A DNA stretch of 64,000 nucleotides from Pararge aegeria (Eukaryota > Arthropoda > Insecta > Lepidoptera > Nymphalidae), in contig NC_053184.1 in assembly GCF_905163445.1 (NCBI RefSeq), forward strand, positions 7,874,001-7,938,000. Direction: 5' to 3'. Below are positions 13,025 to 25,884 of the stretch, in pieces. Position 1 is the stretch's first letter; the number at the start of each line of letters is the position of its first letter. Made by a program: the position numbers and the translations under genes. Under the pieces are notes generated by a model that searched no databases, was not told the origin of the DNA, and was given only the letters and a program-made list of their open reading frames with translations.

Positions 13025-16000
13025 ATGGATATGGATATTAATAAAAAAGAACTAGATGCACACGCCTACAATCCTTTCGAGCATCGGCATGTTAAGAAAC
13101 CGAATTCGTGAGTACCTTAATTGATGTATTTTTCTTAATGGCCCATGCATTAAGATTATCGTTTTCAATTTATATCGTCTGCCAATTTATCTCTTAACTA
13201 GCTGTTGCCAGTGCGCTTCATCCACGTTTATTACCGTTTTTACAAATCCCGTGGGAACCATTTGTTTTCCTGAGATAGAATGACTTCTATGCTCCGTCCT
13301 TTCAACTAACTCTTGTGTGTTACTCTCCGTCCTTTCAACTAACTCTGTACCAAAATCAAGACAATCGGTTGCTTAGTTAGGGCGCAAAGTAAGGACAAAC
13401 AAACTCATATGAACACTCGTATTTATAATATTAGTACGAATTTCAAGGTCTAATAAATCACGTCCGGTATGTATACAACGGGTTCCCCGGGCGTCTAACA
13501 AATTCAACAAGAGGGACATGCCGTGGTGGTTTTTAGTTTGGGTAGGTATATCCTCTTTAAAGGGGATATATACAAATGGGATTTCCCACATAACCTTCCG
13601 TCGTGCCCAAGGGTCGGAGGTAGAAATAAAACCTTTCCACCACACCAAAAAAAAAAAGTCTAATAAATCTATATTTTTTTTTTTTGTTTTTTATGGTAAA
13701 CCATATTAAATGACAGCAGTAAGTCAGTAGAATGCAAAGACTTACGTACGCTTAAATTTTTTTTTTCTTTACCAAAAAACCTGTAAAAGTTTCTGCAACT
13801 AACAGAAGTTATATTTTGTAAAAGAACCATAGAGTTACTCTAGTTATAGCGTTTAATAGCCTTAATAAGTTACGAGACATAGTTGCATTGCATAGCTCAG
13901 AGAAAGGATGGACGCTAGGATCCCAACTTACTCGGGTGAACCCGTACCGAAATACATAGCGTTGGTAAACCCCACACTAGTGTAGACCCCACACTTGCGT
14001 AGACCCCACACTAGCGTAGACCCCACACTAGCGTATACACCACACTAGCGTAGACCCCACACAGAAGACACCAAAAGAGCCGCATGGAGCCGCTGAACAC
14101 TGGCCGTAGATTTAGGATATTCAGAGGAAGTTCCGACAATAATTATAATAATGATAGCGAAGTACTTATTTCATTCCTTTGTTTCAGAGATATCAGATCA
14201 CTAGCCAATTTGCTAAAGGCTTCATTAGGTTCTGGTATTCTTGCAATACCGCTAGCATTTGCCAATGCAGGATGGGGGGTCGCTATCGTCGGGACAGTCA
14301 TCATAGCCTTCATCTGTGGACACTGCGTTCATATATTTGTAAGATACAATATTTTTTTAGTATCTCATGTCGGGAAATTGGCGTTCTTAATCTAAACTGC
14401 GGTAAAAAACACCTCATGACCGCCGCCGGTCCGGTGGTAATGTAATTCAAAAAGAGAATATTCCGAACAACCTCTCGTTGCACACTTAACAATTTTTTTT
14501 AAGAGACTATCTACGTCTATGAATAAATGCTTTTTGATTCGTCTCCTTCAGGAAAGCCTAAGGTCATTGACCATAGAACCTATTCTTTCGTAATAAGCTA
14601 TTGCTAATACTCAGTTTAGAAAAAGGATTTAATTTTTTAAAAGAACTTAAAAAATTGCATAACAAAACCCTAACTTTTTGACAGGTGAATGTGTCCAGAG
14701 TATGCTGTAAGGCAGTTCGGAAACCTTTATTAGGTTATGCAGAAACGTGTCAAGTAGCATTTGCTATAGGTCCGAAAAGGCTGAGACCTTTAGCAAAAGC
14801 TGCAGGGTGAGTCCACTTTTACGTATTACTAGATTCGGTTTTATGTATAACTAGCCTATTATGTTTTAGTACCGACTAGCATCTGCTAGCGACATCACCA
14901 TTAACATTATTTAAAGTCCGATTCGCCGTTGCTGCATGAACGACTAATAGAAAAACGCACACTTTCGCATTTCTGTCATGTCAAATCATTAACCTGTAAT
15001 ACATTTGTCAACAGTTTATTCGCTGAATTTTCCCTGGTCTTCACTTACGTTGGAGTTTGCTGCATTTTCACAGTTTTAATAGCTGATTCAATCAAACAAG
15101 TAGGTTACTGATTAAAGGGAAATCTGTGCTTAAGTTACTATGGAAAGTTTTTAAGTTGTTATCTTTTATGTCGTTGTTTATTTTGTTTTTGGTACCCATT
15201 TTATATGTGCTTGATAATGATTTTACAATGCTAACAAATCTCTAATTTTTATAGTTTTAGTAACTGTAGCTAAGCAGGTTTATTATCGCAGTTTGATCTG
15301 CGTTAATTTTAGGTCATAACGTGATGTTATATTATAGCACAGTCAAAAGAAGTGTAAAGAAGTTTGCCGTCTTTAATTGTATACTAAATGCCAACATCGT
15401 CTATACAAACACGCTAAGTTCAAGAGATATCAGCCCAATTTCAGAAACTTTGTGCGCATTTAATAGTACAATTCCTAACGCTGAAAAGCGGGCGAGTCGA
15501 GGCAGTGGGTGATGGTGTACTGTGTAGGATAGCGAAAGCAAGTTTGTATATGAAACTTATCGAGAGTTGTACGCTGATGAAGTGACCACGGGCAGAAGCG
15601 GGTACCACTAGCATATATAACGTAAAAGTTTGTTATAAAGACGGAAACAACAAATTTTTATTGTTTCTGTAATATATTTTATCTTAGAAATCTCTTATCC
15701 TTTTCAGTTACTGGATCAATATGTACCGGGATACATTCTACCCGTTGAATACTACTGCCTGATTCTTCTTGTTCCTCTTTGTTTGATGGTACAGATAAGA
15801 TATCTGAAATGGTTGGCGCCAATCTCTTTGACGGCAAACTTGTTACTGGTGGCGACATTCGCGATTTGCATTTACTATATTTTCAAAGATGAAATAACTA
15901 TCTCTGATAAACAAGTCGTTGGATACCCTGCTAGATTTCCCGCGTTTCTTTCGTAAGTATCTTTGTTACTAATTAAATTTCGATTAAGGTATGTACCGTG

Positions 16001-19000
16001 TCACTCAACTATTCTCATGGATGTCGTCCGAGGCGACGAAGGGAAAGGGAACAGAGAACGGGCAGCAGTGCCCTACAACAACCATCTACTGCGATCAACG
16101 ACCAGTATGCCTCGTGGGTTGATTATGGGCAAACCCTTGCGAAAGGCCTTTTAGTCGAAGCAGAGACTTTTAGTCTATTGGCAAAGATTAGGAGTAGTAA
16201 GAAGATTCCAAGTAAAAGAGCTCGTATGACCGCGTTTTCAGGTTATTTTTCAGGGCTAAAAACTATGTTTGTCTAAAGAATGCAAGCTAAGTATTTTACA
16301 AAATTATTTCAAGATCGGTTTTCCTGTTATGCAGTAGATGATGTGACTTTTCTTGAGAAAAAGGTCCCCGAGTTCTTCTGTGGGATAACCAACGCTCGGT
16401 TACCAGCCCACAACAGGGCACGGGTCTCCTCTCACGATGGAAAAGGATTGAGGCCATAGTCCACCATGCTGGCTCAGTGCGGATTGGTGGACTCCGCACA
16501 CTTTTGAGAACATTATGCAGAACTCTCAGGCATGCAGGTTTCATCACGATGTTTTCCTTCACTGTTGAAGCAAGTGATATTTAATTACTTAAAACGCACA
16601 TAACTTAGAAAAACTGCGTGCTGGGATTCGAACTCGGCCCTCTGAAAGTGAAGTCAACTCTAAACCAATGCGTTATCAGCTTAATTATAACGAATTGTAT
16701 ATAGCCCGAAGTAAGAAGACTGTCGCTGTCTTTCCTTGGTTTCATTTATTATCACCAACGAGTGATAATCTTAAAAAACCGCCAGCCAACAAACAAGTGA
16801 AGTGGACTAAAGTCTAAAGCCATCCATGCAATGGGTTAGGTTGTTGGGCATGATGATAAAATGATGATAGGCAAAATATCACTGCTTTACAAGTGTTTCG
16901 TTTAGGTTCCACTCCACATTCTTATCTATTTTCTATATACGGATATATTTCCTTTCTACTTTAAGAAAAAGATACTGGTGCTAAATTAAATAGTATACAA
17001 CTGTGTATACTATTTAATAAACTGAACTACTAATTCTAGAGCGAATGAGTCCTGAAAATAGTGGATAAGATAGTTTTATCTTTTGCCAAATGAGCACCTA
17101 CGTGTCAAATATTATTTAGATACCTAGGTACTTCATTTCCAACATATAATAGTAATAACTAAAATAAGGCTTAAACCTTATAAGAGTGTTTAAATAGTTA
17201 TCATTCTGAATAGTCACTAACAATACAAAACTTAAATATATAATTATTAATACCTGTTTAAGTATTGCCACAATAATCGTAATCCTCAGAAAATATCGCC
17301 TGATAAAATATCAATAGCATTATGACGTTGTGGAGATTATGCTACAAGTTTACTCATTCGAGACTCTGTAGCTATTTATTAATTATAGCACTATTTCCAC
17401 ATGACTTGGCACCGTGCTCAAACTGCCCTGTTATGCAAATTATGTTTCTTAAATAGGCTATAGAAGTTGATAGATCGGAGCCTGTAGCCGGGGCAATATC
17501 GAAGTGCGGGTTAGGCCGGGCTGGGGCCTTACATATGGAGCTGGTTTTTATTGGCGGCATTTGAAAAAAAGTCTAAACCCACGATACGAATTCAGGCTTA
17601 TCGCTTTCATATGGGGTAAAGCTTGCATGGAAGCTGTGATAGCCCAGTGGGTAGGAGCTCGACTTCACTTTCGGGGGGCCGAGTCCGAATCCCAGCACGC
17701 ACCTTTAACTATTCTGATATATTTGCGTTTTAAGTAATCAAAATATCACTTGCATCAACGGTATAGGAAAACATCGTGAGAAAACCTGCATGCCTGAGAG
17801 TTCTACATAATGTTCTCAAAGGTGTGTGGAGTCCACGAATCCGCACTGGGCCAGCGTGGTGGACTACGGCCTTAAAACCTTCTCACTGTGGGATATGATG
17901 ATGATGATGATGATGAAAGCTTACGTACTTTGGAAGTACGTCCGCTATTGGCAAATATTGCTTCCGGGTAGAATATGTTTTAACGTTAAAGACCAAAAAA
18001 TTACGCTTCAATCGTGATATTGATGCCGTTACTTGCTTAAATATGTAACGTCCGAAATTATGTTCTGCACTAAATTCGGGAGTAACAATAGGTAAACACT
18101 GCGGAAGTTAGTTCTTGTTGTTCTTTTTTAATATCCTTTAACACAATACTTTTTAGTTTGAAAACCCTACATTATAAATGACTAAATAAATTTAGCACAG
18201 TTATATTCGCAATGGAAGGAATCGGTGTGGTAATGCCCGTAGAGAACGAGATGAAGAAACCTGAGCACTTTCTCGGCTGCCCCAGCGTGTTGGTCTTGGC
18301 AATGTCCTTCATCATGCTGTTGTACTGCATCTTGGGACTGTTCGGATACTTCAGATATGGCGATGCCTTGAGGGGATCCATAACTTTGAATCTGCCATTG
18401 GACGATTGGTAAAACAACAAAAATATTTAATAACAGCCTGTGGCGTGCACTTCTTACACGCACATTAATGCCTAACCAAAAAAATTATATCATTCGTGAA
18501 GGAGGATTTTTTCATTTTCTGCAAAGTTTCTTAATTTTGCCTATTTTGGTCTTAAACCTTGTGCACGCCACTGATAACAGCCTTTAAAGCCTCATTTACA
18601 CTTTTATGAGACTTTATTTACACCCTGTAAAGTGCAGATGCTAATTTAAAATATATCGATGTTCGAATATCAAATGTAAACAGATTAAACGTGTAAATGA
18701 TGCTTTGACTAGTCATTTCATACGTTTACTTGTCACCTGCACTTGCTACTTAAAAAAGTGTAAATCAGGCAAGTGCAAGTGAAGGTGACAGGTGCAAGTG
18801 TAACGTTAACACGCTGATTCCGTTTTGTTAACATTTGCCATTGTCATTAGGTTAACTAAAAACTTGCCACCTTCACTACCACTTTACACATTTTTGACGA
18901 CCCTGGCGTTGTGGTGAGCCCTGTGGTTTTGAATGGGAGGTCCCGGGTTTAATGCGGGCAGGGGTAATTTGGGAATTCTTGATTTCTGAATTTTCTCTGG

Positions 19001-21486
19001 ACAGGTCTAGTCCGACAACGACGTTCCGCTAAACGATTAGCGTTCTGGTACGATGTCGCGTAGAAACCTATTAGGGGTACGTTATTAATTATTAATAAAA
19101 TCAATAGACTGCGCAAAACTTCCTACCAAACATCACAATACTTTTTTATAACTCATGTAATTCTATTACAGGCCAGCAATATGCGCAAAGGCCTTCATAG
19201 CTATATCAATATTTTGCACATACCCTTTACATTTCTACGTGGTGGTCGACGTTTTATCTAGGCATTTAAAGTCACACATAAAGAAGCAGAACATGAATAA
19301 AGCGCAAATAATTATGAGAATAACTATTGTCTGTATATGTGGTAAGTATATATTTAATGTTTTGTAAATGTTGATGGGGTTGATTGACCGCTCAGGTGCT
19401 ACTCGTATATCATATCCCCGGGCGTCTTACAAAGCCAACAAGAGGGACATGCCGTGGTTGTTCTTAGTTTGGGTATTTAGAAGGGGGAGTCAAACATAAC
19501 CTCCTTCCTAAATTTAATATTATATATTATATTATTTTTTTTTTTTCCTGTGGTTAAATAAATTTAAAAAAAAACGACTTTTACATACGCCCAGGAACTA
19601 AAAGCAATTTATACTTGATTCTATCGGCAATCTAATTAAGTTTTAGAACACAAACGCTTCTCTTGTGACCTAAATATGACAGTTAGATATATTGTGGGCT
19701 TTTTTGAAGGGAATAATGAACTTTAAACATGTAGTACATATTTTTTATGTATCATAATAACTATTCACAGCACACGCTATATAATGAACTTTATAGGCAA
19801 AAATTTGCTACTTTGGCTTACATTATTGTTGATTTTTGAATAACAGCTCGACCGATTTCCTCCTCCTTTTTTAAGACGGTTAAAAAAGGTTACAGGGCGT
19901 TGGCGCATTTTAAAACATACCTATTGGCGTTGAAACAAAATTATTTAACTGATTTTACCGTAATCTATATAGGTTATAACGACAATCTGCCTAATCATTT
20001 GTTTTTAAGGCTTTCAATGCCCATCAATAAATCCTTATGTAATACATACCTACTTAAATTTAATGTGAGCATATCTATAGCATCTTTGTTTAGACTCAGA
20101 AGTATTTAACCCAAATAATTAACTGACGAAACAATTAGGTATTTAGTTTAATTGTCAAGTAAAATGCGTCCAATCGTCTCATGTTAAAAATAACTATTTA
20201 CCAAGATCGATACCCAGCAAAGCGGTAATAGTACAAACTTCGATAACTCATCTAGAGAGACGATTAAACGGTATAGTTATACTATAGCAAGCTATACAAG
20301 TAGGTAGGAGTGAATGAATGAATACACTTTTATTGTACACAACCATCTTTTTATTATTACGCCTTTGGTTGACTGGTTGTAAACTGACGTATAAGAAATT
20401 ATTTCTTATTACATCAGTTTACACAACATAGAAAACAAAAATAAAATAAAAAATGCAAATACAAAAGCAGGATAACTGGTACAATTTGGCTTTAGCGCTG
20501 TAGCGCACTCTTTCAGGCAACCAAAGACGTAATAATAAAATGCTGTAGATTCAGGAGTTTTCAAATAGTAAGGATATTATGTTTTGGAGCTGATTTTAAT
20601 AGCGTACTTGCCATAGTAGTGCTCATACTTTTTTTTATATACCAGGGTGAGTTAAAATTGAGTAAACGTAAAAATCTTAATACAAATTTGAGAAAATAAT
20701 GAATTTGATTAATTTTTGTGAAAAACTAGAGGCATTCTGGATTTTTTAACGATTTGGTGGATAGCACTGCTATTCAGGTTGCCTTTAAAAAAAAAAAAAA
20801 AAACATTTATAAAATTGTGGCCATGTCAGTGAAAAATATGCCTGATTCTCAATTTATGAGATTTTTTTATTTTTTAGTCTGTAATGTAAAAAAAGAGATA
20901 TTTCTTTTCTTTTTTCCCCCGAGTAGTCAGGGTTGAGTCTATCTTCCGGCGTTGGCTTATCGTTGAATTTTGCGACACTCTGTAGATACACTACTAAAAA
21001 TACATAAATAAATACACACATAGACTAAAATCCTCAAAAAATAAAAGATACCTTTTACGCCTCATTGGGAATTTTTTAACATAAGAATGTAGTCTGTTGA
21101 GAAGTCCAATATTCATGTCTGAAGAGCTTCACCAAAATATGAGTTCTTAATCATGTATCTTACGAACAGTTGACGTGGACATCGACGAACCAACGACCTA
21201 ACCAAAGTTTGATTAAAACTGTTTTGTTCCTTCAGGCGGAATAGGCGTAGCTCTTCCAATGCTGGAGGAAATTATTAACATCGTCGGAGCGCTCTTCTAC
21301 TCCATCCTAGGGCTGATAATCCCCGGCGTAGTCGAAACTGTCTGCAGATGGGAACACCTCGGCAAATTCAACTGGATCTTATGGAAGAACATTCTAATCG
21401 TACTCTTCGGTCTTTGCAGCCTTATATCTGGAATGATGGTTACAATATCCGATATAATTGTTAAGCTGGATCAAGAAACTGAATAA
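13025..21486 (+). CDS. PAT-B: proton-coupled amino acid transporter (SLC36/pathetic-like), complete
   Basis: Eight exons: 13025-13107, 14188-14338, 14685-14806, 15015-15099, 15708-15952, 18196-18408, 19172-19341, 21236-21486 (TAA). They total 1320 nt, 439 aa. The chosen ATG has A at -3; a second in-frame ATG follows 6 nt later. A polar cytosolic N-terminus (about residues 1-28, containing AYNPFEHR) leads into the first-helix motif LANLLKASLGSGILAIPLAF. Later come GYAETCQVAF, FTYVGVCC, an external segment before VEYYCLI, VIFAMEGIGVVMPVEN and FGYFRYGDALRGSITLNLP. Length and about 10-11 hydrophobic segments fit SLC36 carriers. It lies 1.7 kb after PAT-A in the same orientation with the same internal exon sizes, and the two are more alike (both have the ending DDW at the exon 213/170 junction) than either is to PAT-C. 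An ATTAAA at 21562-21567 may be its polyadenylation signal. Confidence 0.93.
13440..13655 (+). mobile_element. LINE 3'-end fragment with A-rich tail (copy 1)
   Basis: Contains CCCCGGGCGTCTAACAAA, CAACAAGAGGGACATGCCGT and TTTAGTTTGGGTA, shared with 19405-19510, and ends in an A run at 13648. The 3' placement and A tail suggest a 5'-truncated non-LTR retrotransposon. PAT-B intron 1. Confidence 0.55.
13969..14062 (+). repeat. 17-bp tandem repeat, about 5.5 units
   Basis: Units of ACCCCACACTAGCGTAG repeat head to tail with one to three differences. It ends 22 bp before an ATG that is open in frame into PAT-B exon 2. Confidence 0.9.
16005..16190 (+). mobile_element. Dispersed SINE-like repeat, family D copy 4
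   Basis: Has GATGTCGTCCGAGGCGAC, AACGGGCAGCAGTG, GTGGGTTGATTATGGGCAAA and the TAGTCTATTGGC end. PAT-B intron 5, just after the exon ending at 15952. Confidence 0.65.
16320..16680 (-). mobile_element. tRNA-derived SINE family C copy, reverse
   Basis: Reading on the minus strand gives a head with the CTTTCAGAGGGCC arm and a B-box-like GAGTTCGAATCC, then the AAATATCACTTGC, GGAAAACATCGTGATGAAAC and CCTGCATGCCTGAGAGTTC blocks. Confidence 0.7.
17632..17915 (+). mobile_element. tRNA-derived SINE family C, full copy with ATG-repeat tail
   Basis: The clearest family C member: head GATAGCCCAGTGGGTAGGAG, B box GAGTCCGAATCCC, the shared body and a terminal run of ATG trinucleotides near 17895-17915. 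PAT-B intron 5. Confidence 0.75.
18438..18573. mobile_element. hAT-type MITE 1 with 8-bp target duplication
   Basis: Termini CTGTGGCGTGCAC and GTGCACGCCACTG are inverted with one mismatch. The element is flanked by the exact duplication ATAACAGC at 18430-18437 and 18574-18581. It is 136 bp, non-coding, and starts 30 bp after the PAT-B exon that ends at 18408. Confidence 0.85.
18720..18810. repeat. Inverted repeat/foldback sequence
   Basis: CTTGTCACCTGCACTTGC is followed by a near reverse complement within GCAAGTGAAGGTGACAGGTG. The surrounding 18590-18900 also repeats TTTACAC motifs in both orientations, so a decayed foldback element is likely. Confidence 0.55.
18898..19085 (+). mobile_element. 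tRNA-derived SINE family B copy
   Basis: Head CCTGGCGTTGTGGTGAGC, B-box-like GTCCCGGGTTTAAT, then TTTGGGAATTCTTGATTTCTG, CTAAACGATTAGCGTTC and ACGATGTCGCGTAGAAAC, but no 3' body. PAT-B intron 6, just before the exon at 19172. Confidence 0.65.
19405..19510 (+). mobile_element. LINE 3'-end fragment (copy 2)
   Basis: Repeats the CCCCGGGCGTCTTACAAA and CAACAAGAGGGACATGCCGT blocks of 13440-13655 and is followed by an AT-rich stretch and T run. Confidence 0.55.
20349..20540. repeat. Nested foldback element in PAT-B last intron
   Basis: Outer arms 20349-20371 and 20518-20540 are reverse complements with one mismatch in 23. Just inside the left arm, a second hairpin pairs 20378-20399 with 20401-20423 (one mismatch, one indel). 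No coding capacity, so it fits a non-autonomous palindromic element. Confidence 0.75.
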
Positions 21487-22334
21487 AAAGTAGTTTGAAC
21501 AACGTCTTTCTTTCTGACCTAAATTCTACTTCAATTGGGTACTTGATAGCTTTGGCCTTTGATTAAACGTCCTTACTATAATTGTAAATGAAGTGTGTTT
21601 GTCGTACGCATGTTACTTCTGATGTCCTTCTTTCAGCAACAAAGTAACCGATATTTGACGTGAATCGTTTTTATGGGTTCTAGAGTGACGTGCTACCCAC
21701 TAAGTACGAGTATACCGAAACATTAACGATTCCTACGAAATGTATCACAGACCTACTACCTATACCTAAAATATCTGAATACGGATTCTGAGATCACATA
21801 AATCCCTGAATTAACGAATCGCTGGATATTGGTAAATGGTATTTTTTTAACTCCAGTAGAAGTTAGTCATTGCCTGCAATCTTACTGTAAACTGGTATGA
21901 ATAAGTCTAAGATGGTTGATGGGCGATGGTTAGCCTGATAGGAGATCCTCAGAATTTATCATGAAACCTTCTAATTAAGTAAAAGATGTAACGCAACCAA
22001 CTTCGCACAAATAAGTAGATTAGGTACTAGGAATACAGCACACGTGAATAGGAACGCAAGCGAACGCACTGGCAGAGCTAGTGGTCATATAAGGTCTCAA
22101 GTTTGACCGTAGACTTTTTTCAAGAGTACACTTGTTCACGTGCAATACATTCCGCCACGGTTGAGATATTATCAATTAAGCTTCTGATTGATCCAATTGC
22201 GCAGTACGTATCATATTGAACGACATCTAACATGAAAGAAAACTATAGACGAACTAGAGTTTAATCTAAAAAGTATCGCATAATTTCGCATTCCTTTGTA
22301 CGCATTCTATTAAAGATGCGAGGCAGGCATATTA

Positions 22335-22545
22335 GAGTGCCTGGTGGGAGGCTTTGCCCGTGGCTAGTTACCACCCTACCGTCAAAAATCTGCCGCTGAG
22401 CGATTTAGTGTTCCGGTGCGATGTCGCGTAGAAATCAATTGGGTGTGACTACCATACTCACAGGTTAGCCCGCTACAGTCTTGGCCTGCATCATCACTTA
22501 CCACCAGGTGAGATTGCAATCAAGAGCCAACTTGTAGTGGAATAA
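22335..22545 (+). mobile_element. SINE family B, 3' two thirds
   Basis: GTGGGAGGCTTTGCCCGTGG, GTTACCACCCTACCG, GATGTCGCGTAGAAA, AGGTTAGCCCGCTAC and ACCACCAGGTGAGATTGCA in the family order, ending in an A-rich tail near 22545. Confidence 0.75.
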
Positions 22546-23679
22546 AAAAAGAAAAAAAATAGTGCCCAGTTATCATGTTAGCATGCAAATATGTTCTTGC
22601 TTTTTGAACTGCATAATTTTAAATTGTTGATATTGTCCGTCCAAGAGCTTTCTCTCGGACCTCGGTCCTTTAGTATTCTTTTCTCCTTGAATAAGCTTGC
22701 CCCGTCAATGAAGAAGCTGCTTGTAATATTAAAATAACAGCTTTAAACGAAACGGCTGGACTAATACTGTCAATGGTGGCAAGTGTAGGCAGGTGTACCT
22801 ACCTAGTATCGCACGGGGCGTTATATTGGCTACATTTTATTTTGGAAAACTTCTACGAAAAGCGTAACCGTAAGAGACAAAAAGCCATAGCTTATCTATT
22901 TTTTTATAGAAACTCTAACGATACGCATAAGCGCACTGATTTTTTTGTGTGATGTAATCAGTTATAAAATATATTCTACACAATCGCAATCACAAAATAT
23001 ACATCAATGTACCTAAATATAAAAGTTGTTTTTTTATTAAATCACTCAGGTGTACTATTTTATAACCAGCGTTTGTAGAAAATAAACCTAATGTAGAAAA
23101 TCATTGAAAATTGCGAGAATAGTAAAATAGTGACTCATCAAGTGGCAGGCTATGTAGTGTCCCCAATTGTCGCAAACCCATTACGTGCTTAGGTACCAAA
23201 TACCATTTAGAACCTTTTTAAATAAGTGTACAACTGACCTTAATTATATATAACAAATTAGGTAGGTAGGTACTAATACTTAGTTGGGGAAAAGATTAAA
23301 TATAGATGTTGCCTGACGAAATAAATCTATATTCACATTGTATCTATACTAATATGATAGATGCGAAAGTTTGGATGTATGTTCGTTACTAAATCACGAC
23401 TTAACGGATCTGGATGATATTTATCATGCTTATAGTTTGTAGTCTAGAATAGCACACTTACCTATGCTCATTTTCGTTAAACCTAGGCATCACCTAAATC
23501 TAGAAATGTCTTAAGGATTTAGGCTAAAAAAACGTTTCATCAACTCTTAGGTGATAACTAAGTATTGTTGATCTCCTTAGATTACGTGTTACTTATTCCG
23601 GCGTTTCGGAATTATACGCGTATGTACTAAGTAATTTATTATCACTCGCTTATTGGGTGAAGGAACACATCGGGAAGAG

Positions 23680-24130
23680 AAATCGTTGTATGAGAGTTCT
23701 CCGTAATGTTTAAATTTATAAAATTGATAATTCCTCCAAGTGTAGGTAAATACACTAATAAAAATTATAAAAGTTATAAAAAAACAATGTGTCATCTCTT
23801 GTTTCAAACATTGTAATATGGACCTTCGAAAATGTAGATCGAAACTGCAAGGTTTCCTACTAGATGACGCTAGTCCCTATAAGACTAATGTGAAAGGCAT
23901 ATACTAATTTCGGCATCGACGGTAGGAGAGCCGTAGTTTAATTGGAGAAAGAGCTCAGGCCGCGATTGCCAGAGAGTCGCCTTTCAAATCCTGTTGGTTC
24001 CGAAAATTTTTATATGCATTTTAAGTTTATAAAATTGTTATGTCCTCCAAGTGTAGGTAAATCACTAATAAAAATTATAAAAGTTTCAAAGTGCTGTGTA
24101 ATGGATCGGTAATGAGTTCATAATGATGAT
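23680..24130 (+). repeat. Two copies of a short dispersed repeat side by side
   Basis: The block TTTATAAAATTG, TCCTCCAAGTGTAGGTAAAT and CACTAATAAAAATTATAAAA occurs at about 23710-23775 and again at 24025-24085. The second copy is preceded by a tRNA-like head with CTTTCAAATCCTGTTGGTTC, suggesting a SINE. Boundaries are uncertain. Confidence 0.5.
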
Positions 24131-25419
24131 GAATGATGATTCTATCTCGAGCGAGATGAAGCTCGAACCGACATCATTTTTTTTTAAATTGAGAAACTTT
24201 CGTCCAAATTACTAAGACTCACAATCATAAACAATCAATACAATAAAAATGTATTTATAAAAAAGGAACGCGTGTCGCCACACAGCTGCTCTCTGAGTCC
24301 TTGACACAGTTTACAAAGTAACAGTTCACTGAAAATTTCACAGACGATCACGTGTGAGTGTCTATTCGTATATCACAATTCCCGTGACTTCAGCCAGCTT
24401 TTAAAAATAATGCTTTGTTACTTGGTAGGTGCGATAATCTATACTTATAGTAAAACTTTAACGGGTCCAGCTCTGTACTACATTGAAGATATTTTGATAC
24501 TGAAGTCAAAACGGTATTTTTTTCCGTTTTTGTCCGTCTGTTTGTCAATCTGTCTGTCTGTCTAGCTTGTTTTTCTGTCTGAATCTCGGCCGCGCATCAC
24601 GCTGAAACCACTAAATGAATTTAAATGAAACAATATTATTTAAGTTCATGCTACGAGGTAGGACATAGGATACTTTCTATCCCTTAATTCAGCACAGTCA
24701 GCACTGATTTAAATAATTATTTTTGTGCGTTTATAGTATCAGTATAGTTTTATCTAAATTTCGCGTGGTTTTGCTGAATATGATTATAAGTGAAACCATC
24801 GCTTAACACTTTACAGGGCATACAAAGAGCACGTCTTGTAACGTCACGCCCTTCAGACCGGAAAACAGCAGTGCAACAATGCTGCTTAGCGGCAGAAATA
24901 ACTATGGCAATAGTACTACTAACTAACTAACTGAACTATTTATAGGCAAGTGTACAAAGTGTCATTTTTATGCCATTAAAAATAATAATTACGTAGGTAA
25001 ATCTGGCGCGGCCTCAGAGGATAAGACATTGTAATATTATCGTTATCAATGGCATTAAAACTTCTATAACTAATGGTTTTATTAAACGTGATAAGACGTT
25101 CATCTTGAGCCTTCAGCGTAAGTGGCAAAGATTGTTGGACACTTATTTACTTACATGCCTGCTTTGAAGAAAGGTGTATGATACCGAACAATCTTAAAGC
25201 ATATTTCACAAGCTATTATTTATTTGGCTTAGAAAGGAATGTTGTTTAGAAACAAAAATATAATCTATTATAACAAAGGCATACACTTCTTTATTTATCA
25301 CATTGTTTGTGCCAATTTATTTTATGTTATAACAATCGTTAAAACCGGCCAAAACGCAAACCTGAGAAGGCCTGAGAAGTGTAACGGCTATACGCTAATG
25401 ATAATGGGGATAATCTTCA

Positions 25420-25605
25420 CCTTCGACAGCGTGTACATCGGACCGATTGCCATCCACTGCTGTTCCACAGAGTTTCAAAATCCACGGGCCTGGGCTAGGT
25501 ACTGGTTTTTATCGGTTTGATGTCATATGTCAACCTCGTTGACAGTTGTCAACCGTTGCGGGGTCGCCATTCCAGCACCTTGTAACCCCAACGATCAAAG
25601 TTTGG
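25420..25605 (-). pseudogene. Decayed RTE-like LINE tail
   Basis: Minus-strand relative of 11417-11600: the GGGGTTACAAGGTGC, GAATGGCGACCCCGCAACGG and TGGGCCTGGG-like blocks survive, with no open frame. Confidence 0.55.
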
Positions 25606-25884
25606 TAGTACAATATAATATTCAAGTGAAGATGCTTTCGAACTAGGTACGAGATAATGTGCTCATTCGATCCAGGAGATGACTAAACAGCCACACTATT
25701 ACAATCTTAAGGTATACATCTAAGTCATAGGATAATAGGGAAGTATCATATTTTTTGCACAATACTTAGGACGATCGCATCGGAGTGTGATAAATACAAA
25801 CTAAAATAGTTTTTCTTGAATTACCTAATAAACCTTATGGGTATAATTAGGTAAAATAATTGTATAGGGTCATTTCGCCTGTTT

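Noticed and set aside
17890..17915. Possible coding Met-rich stretch from ATG repeats
   Set aside because: It is the trinucleotide tail of a family C SINE.
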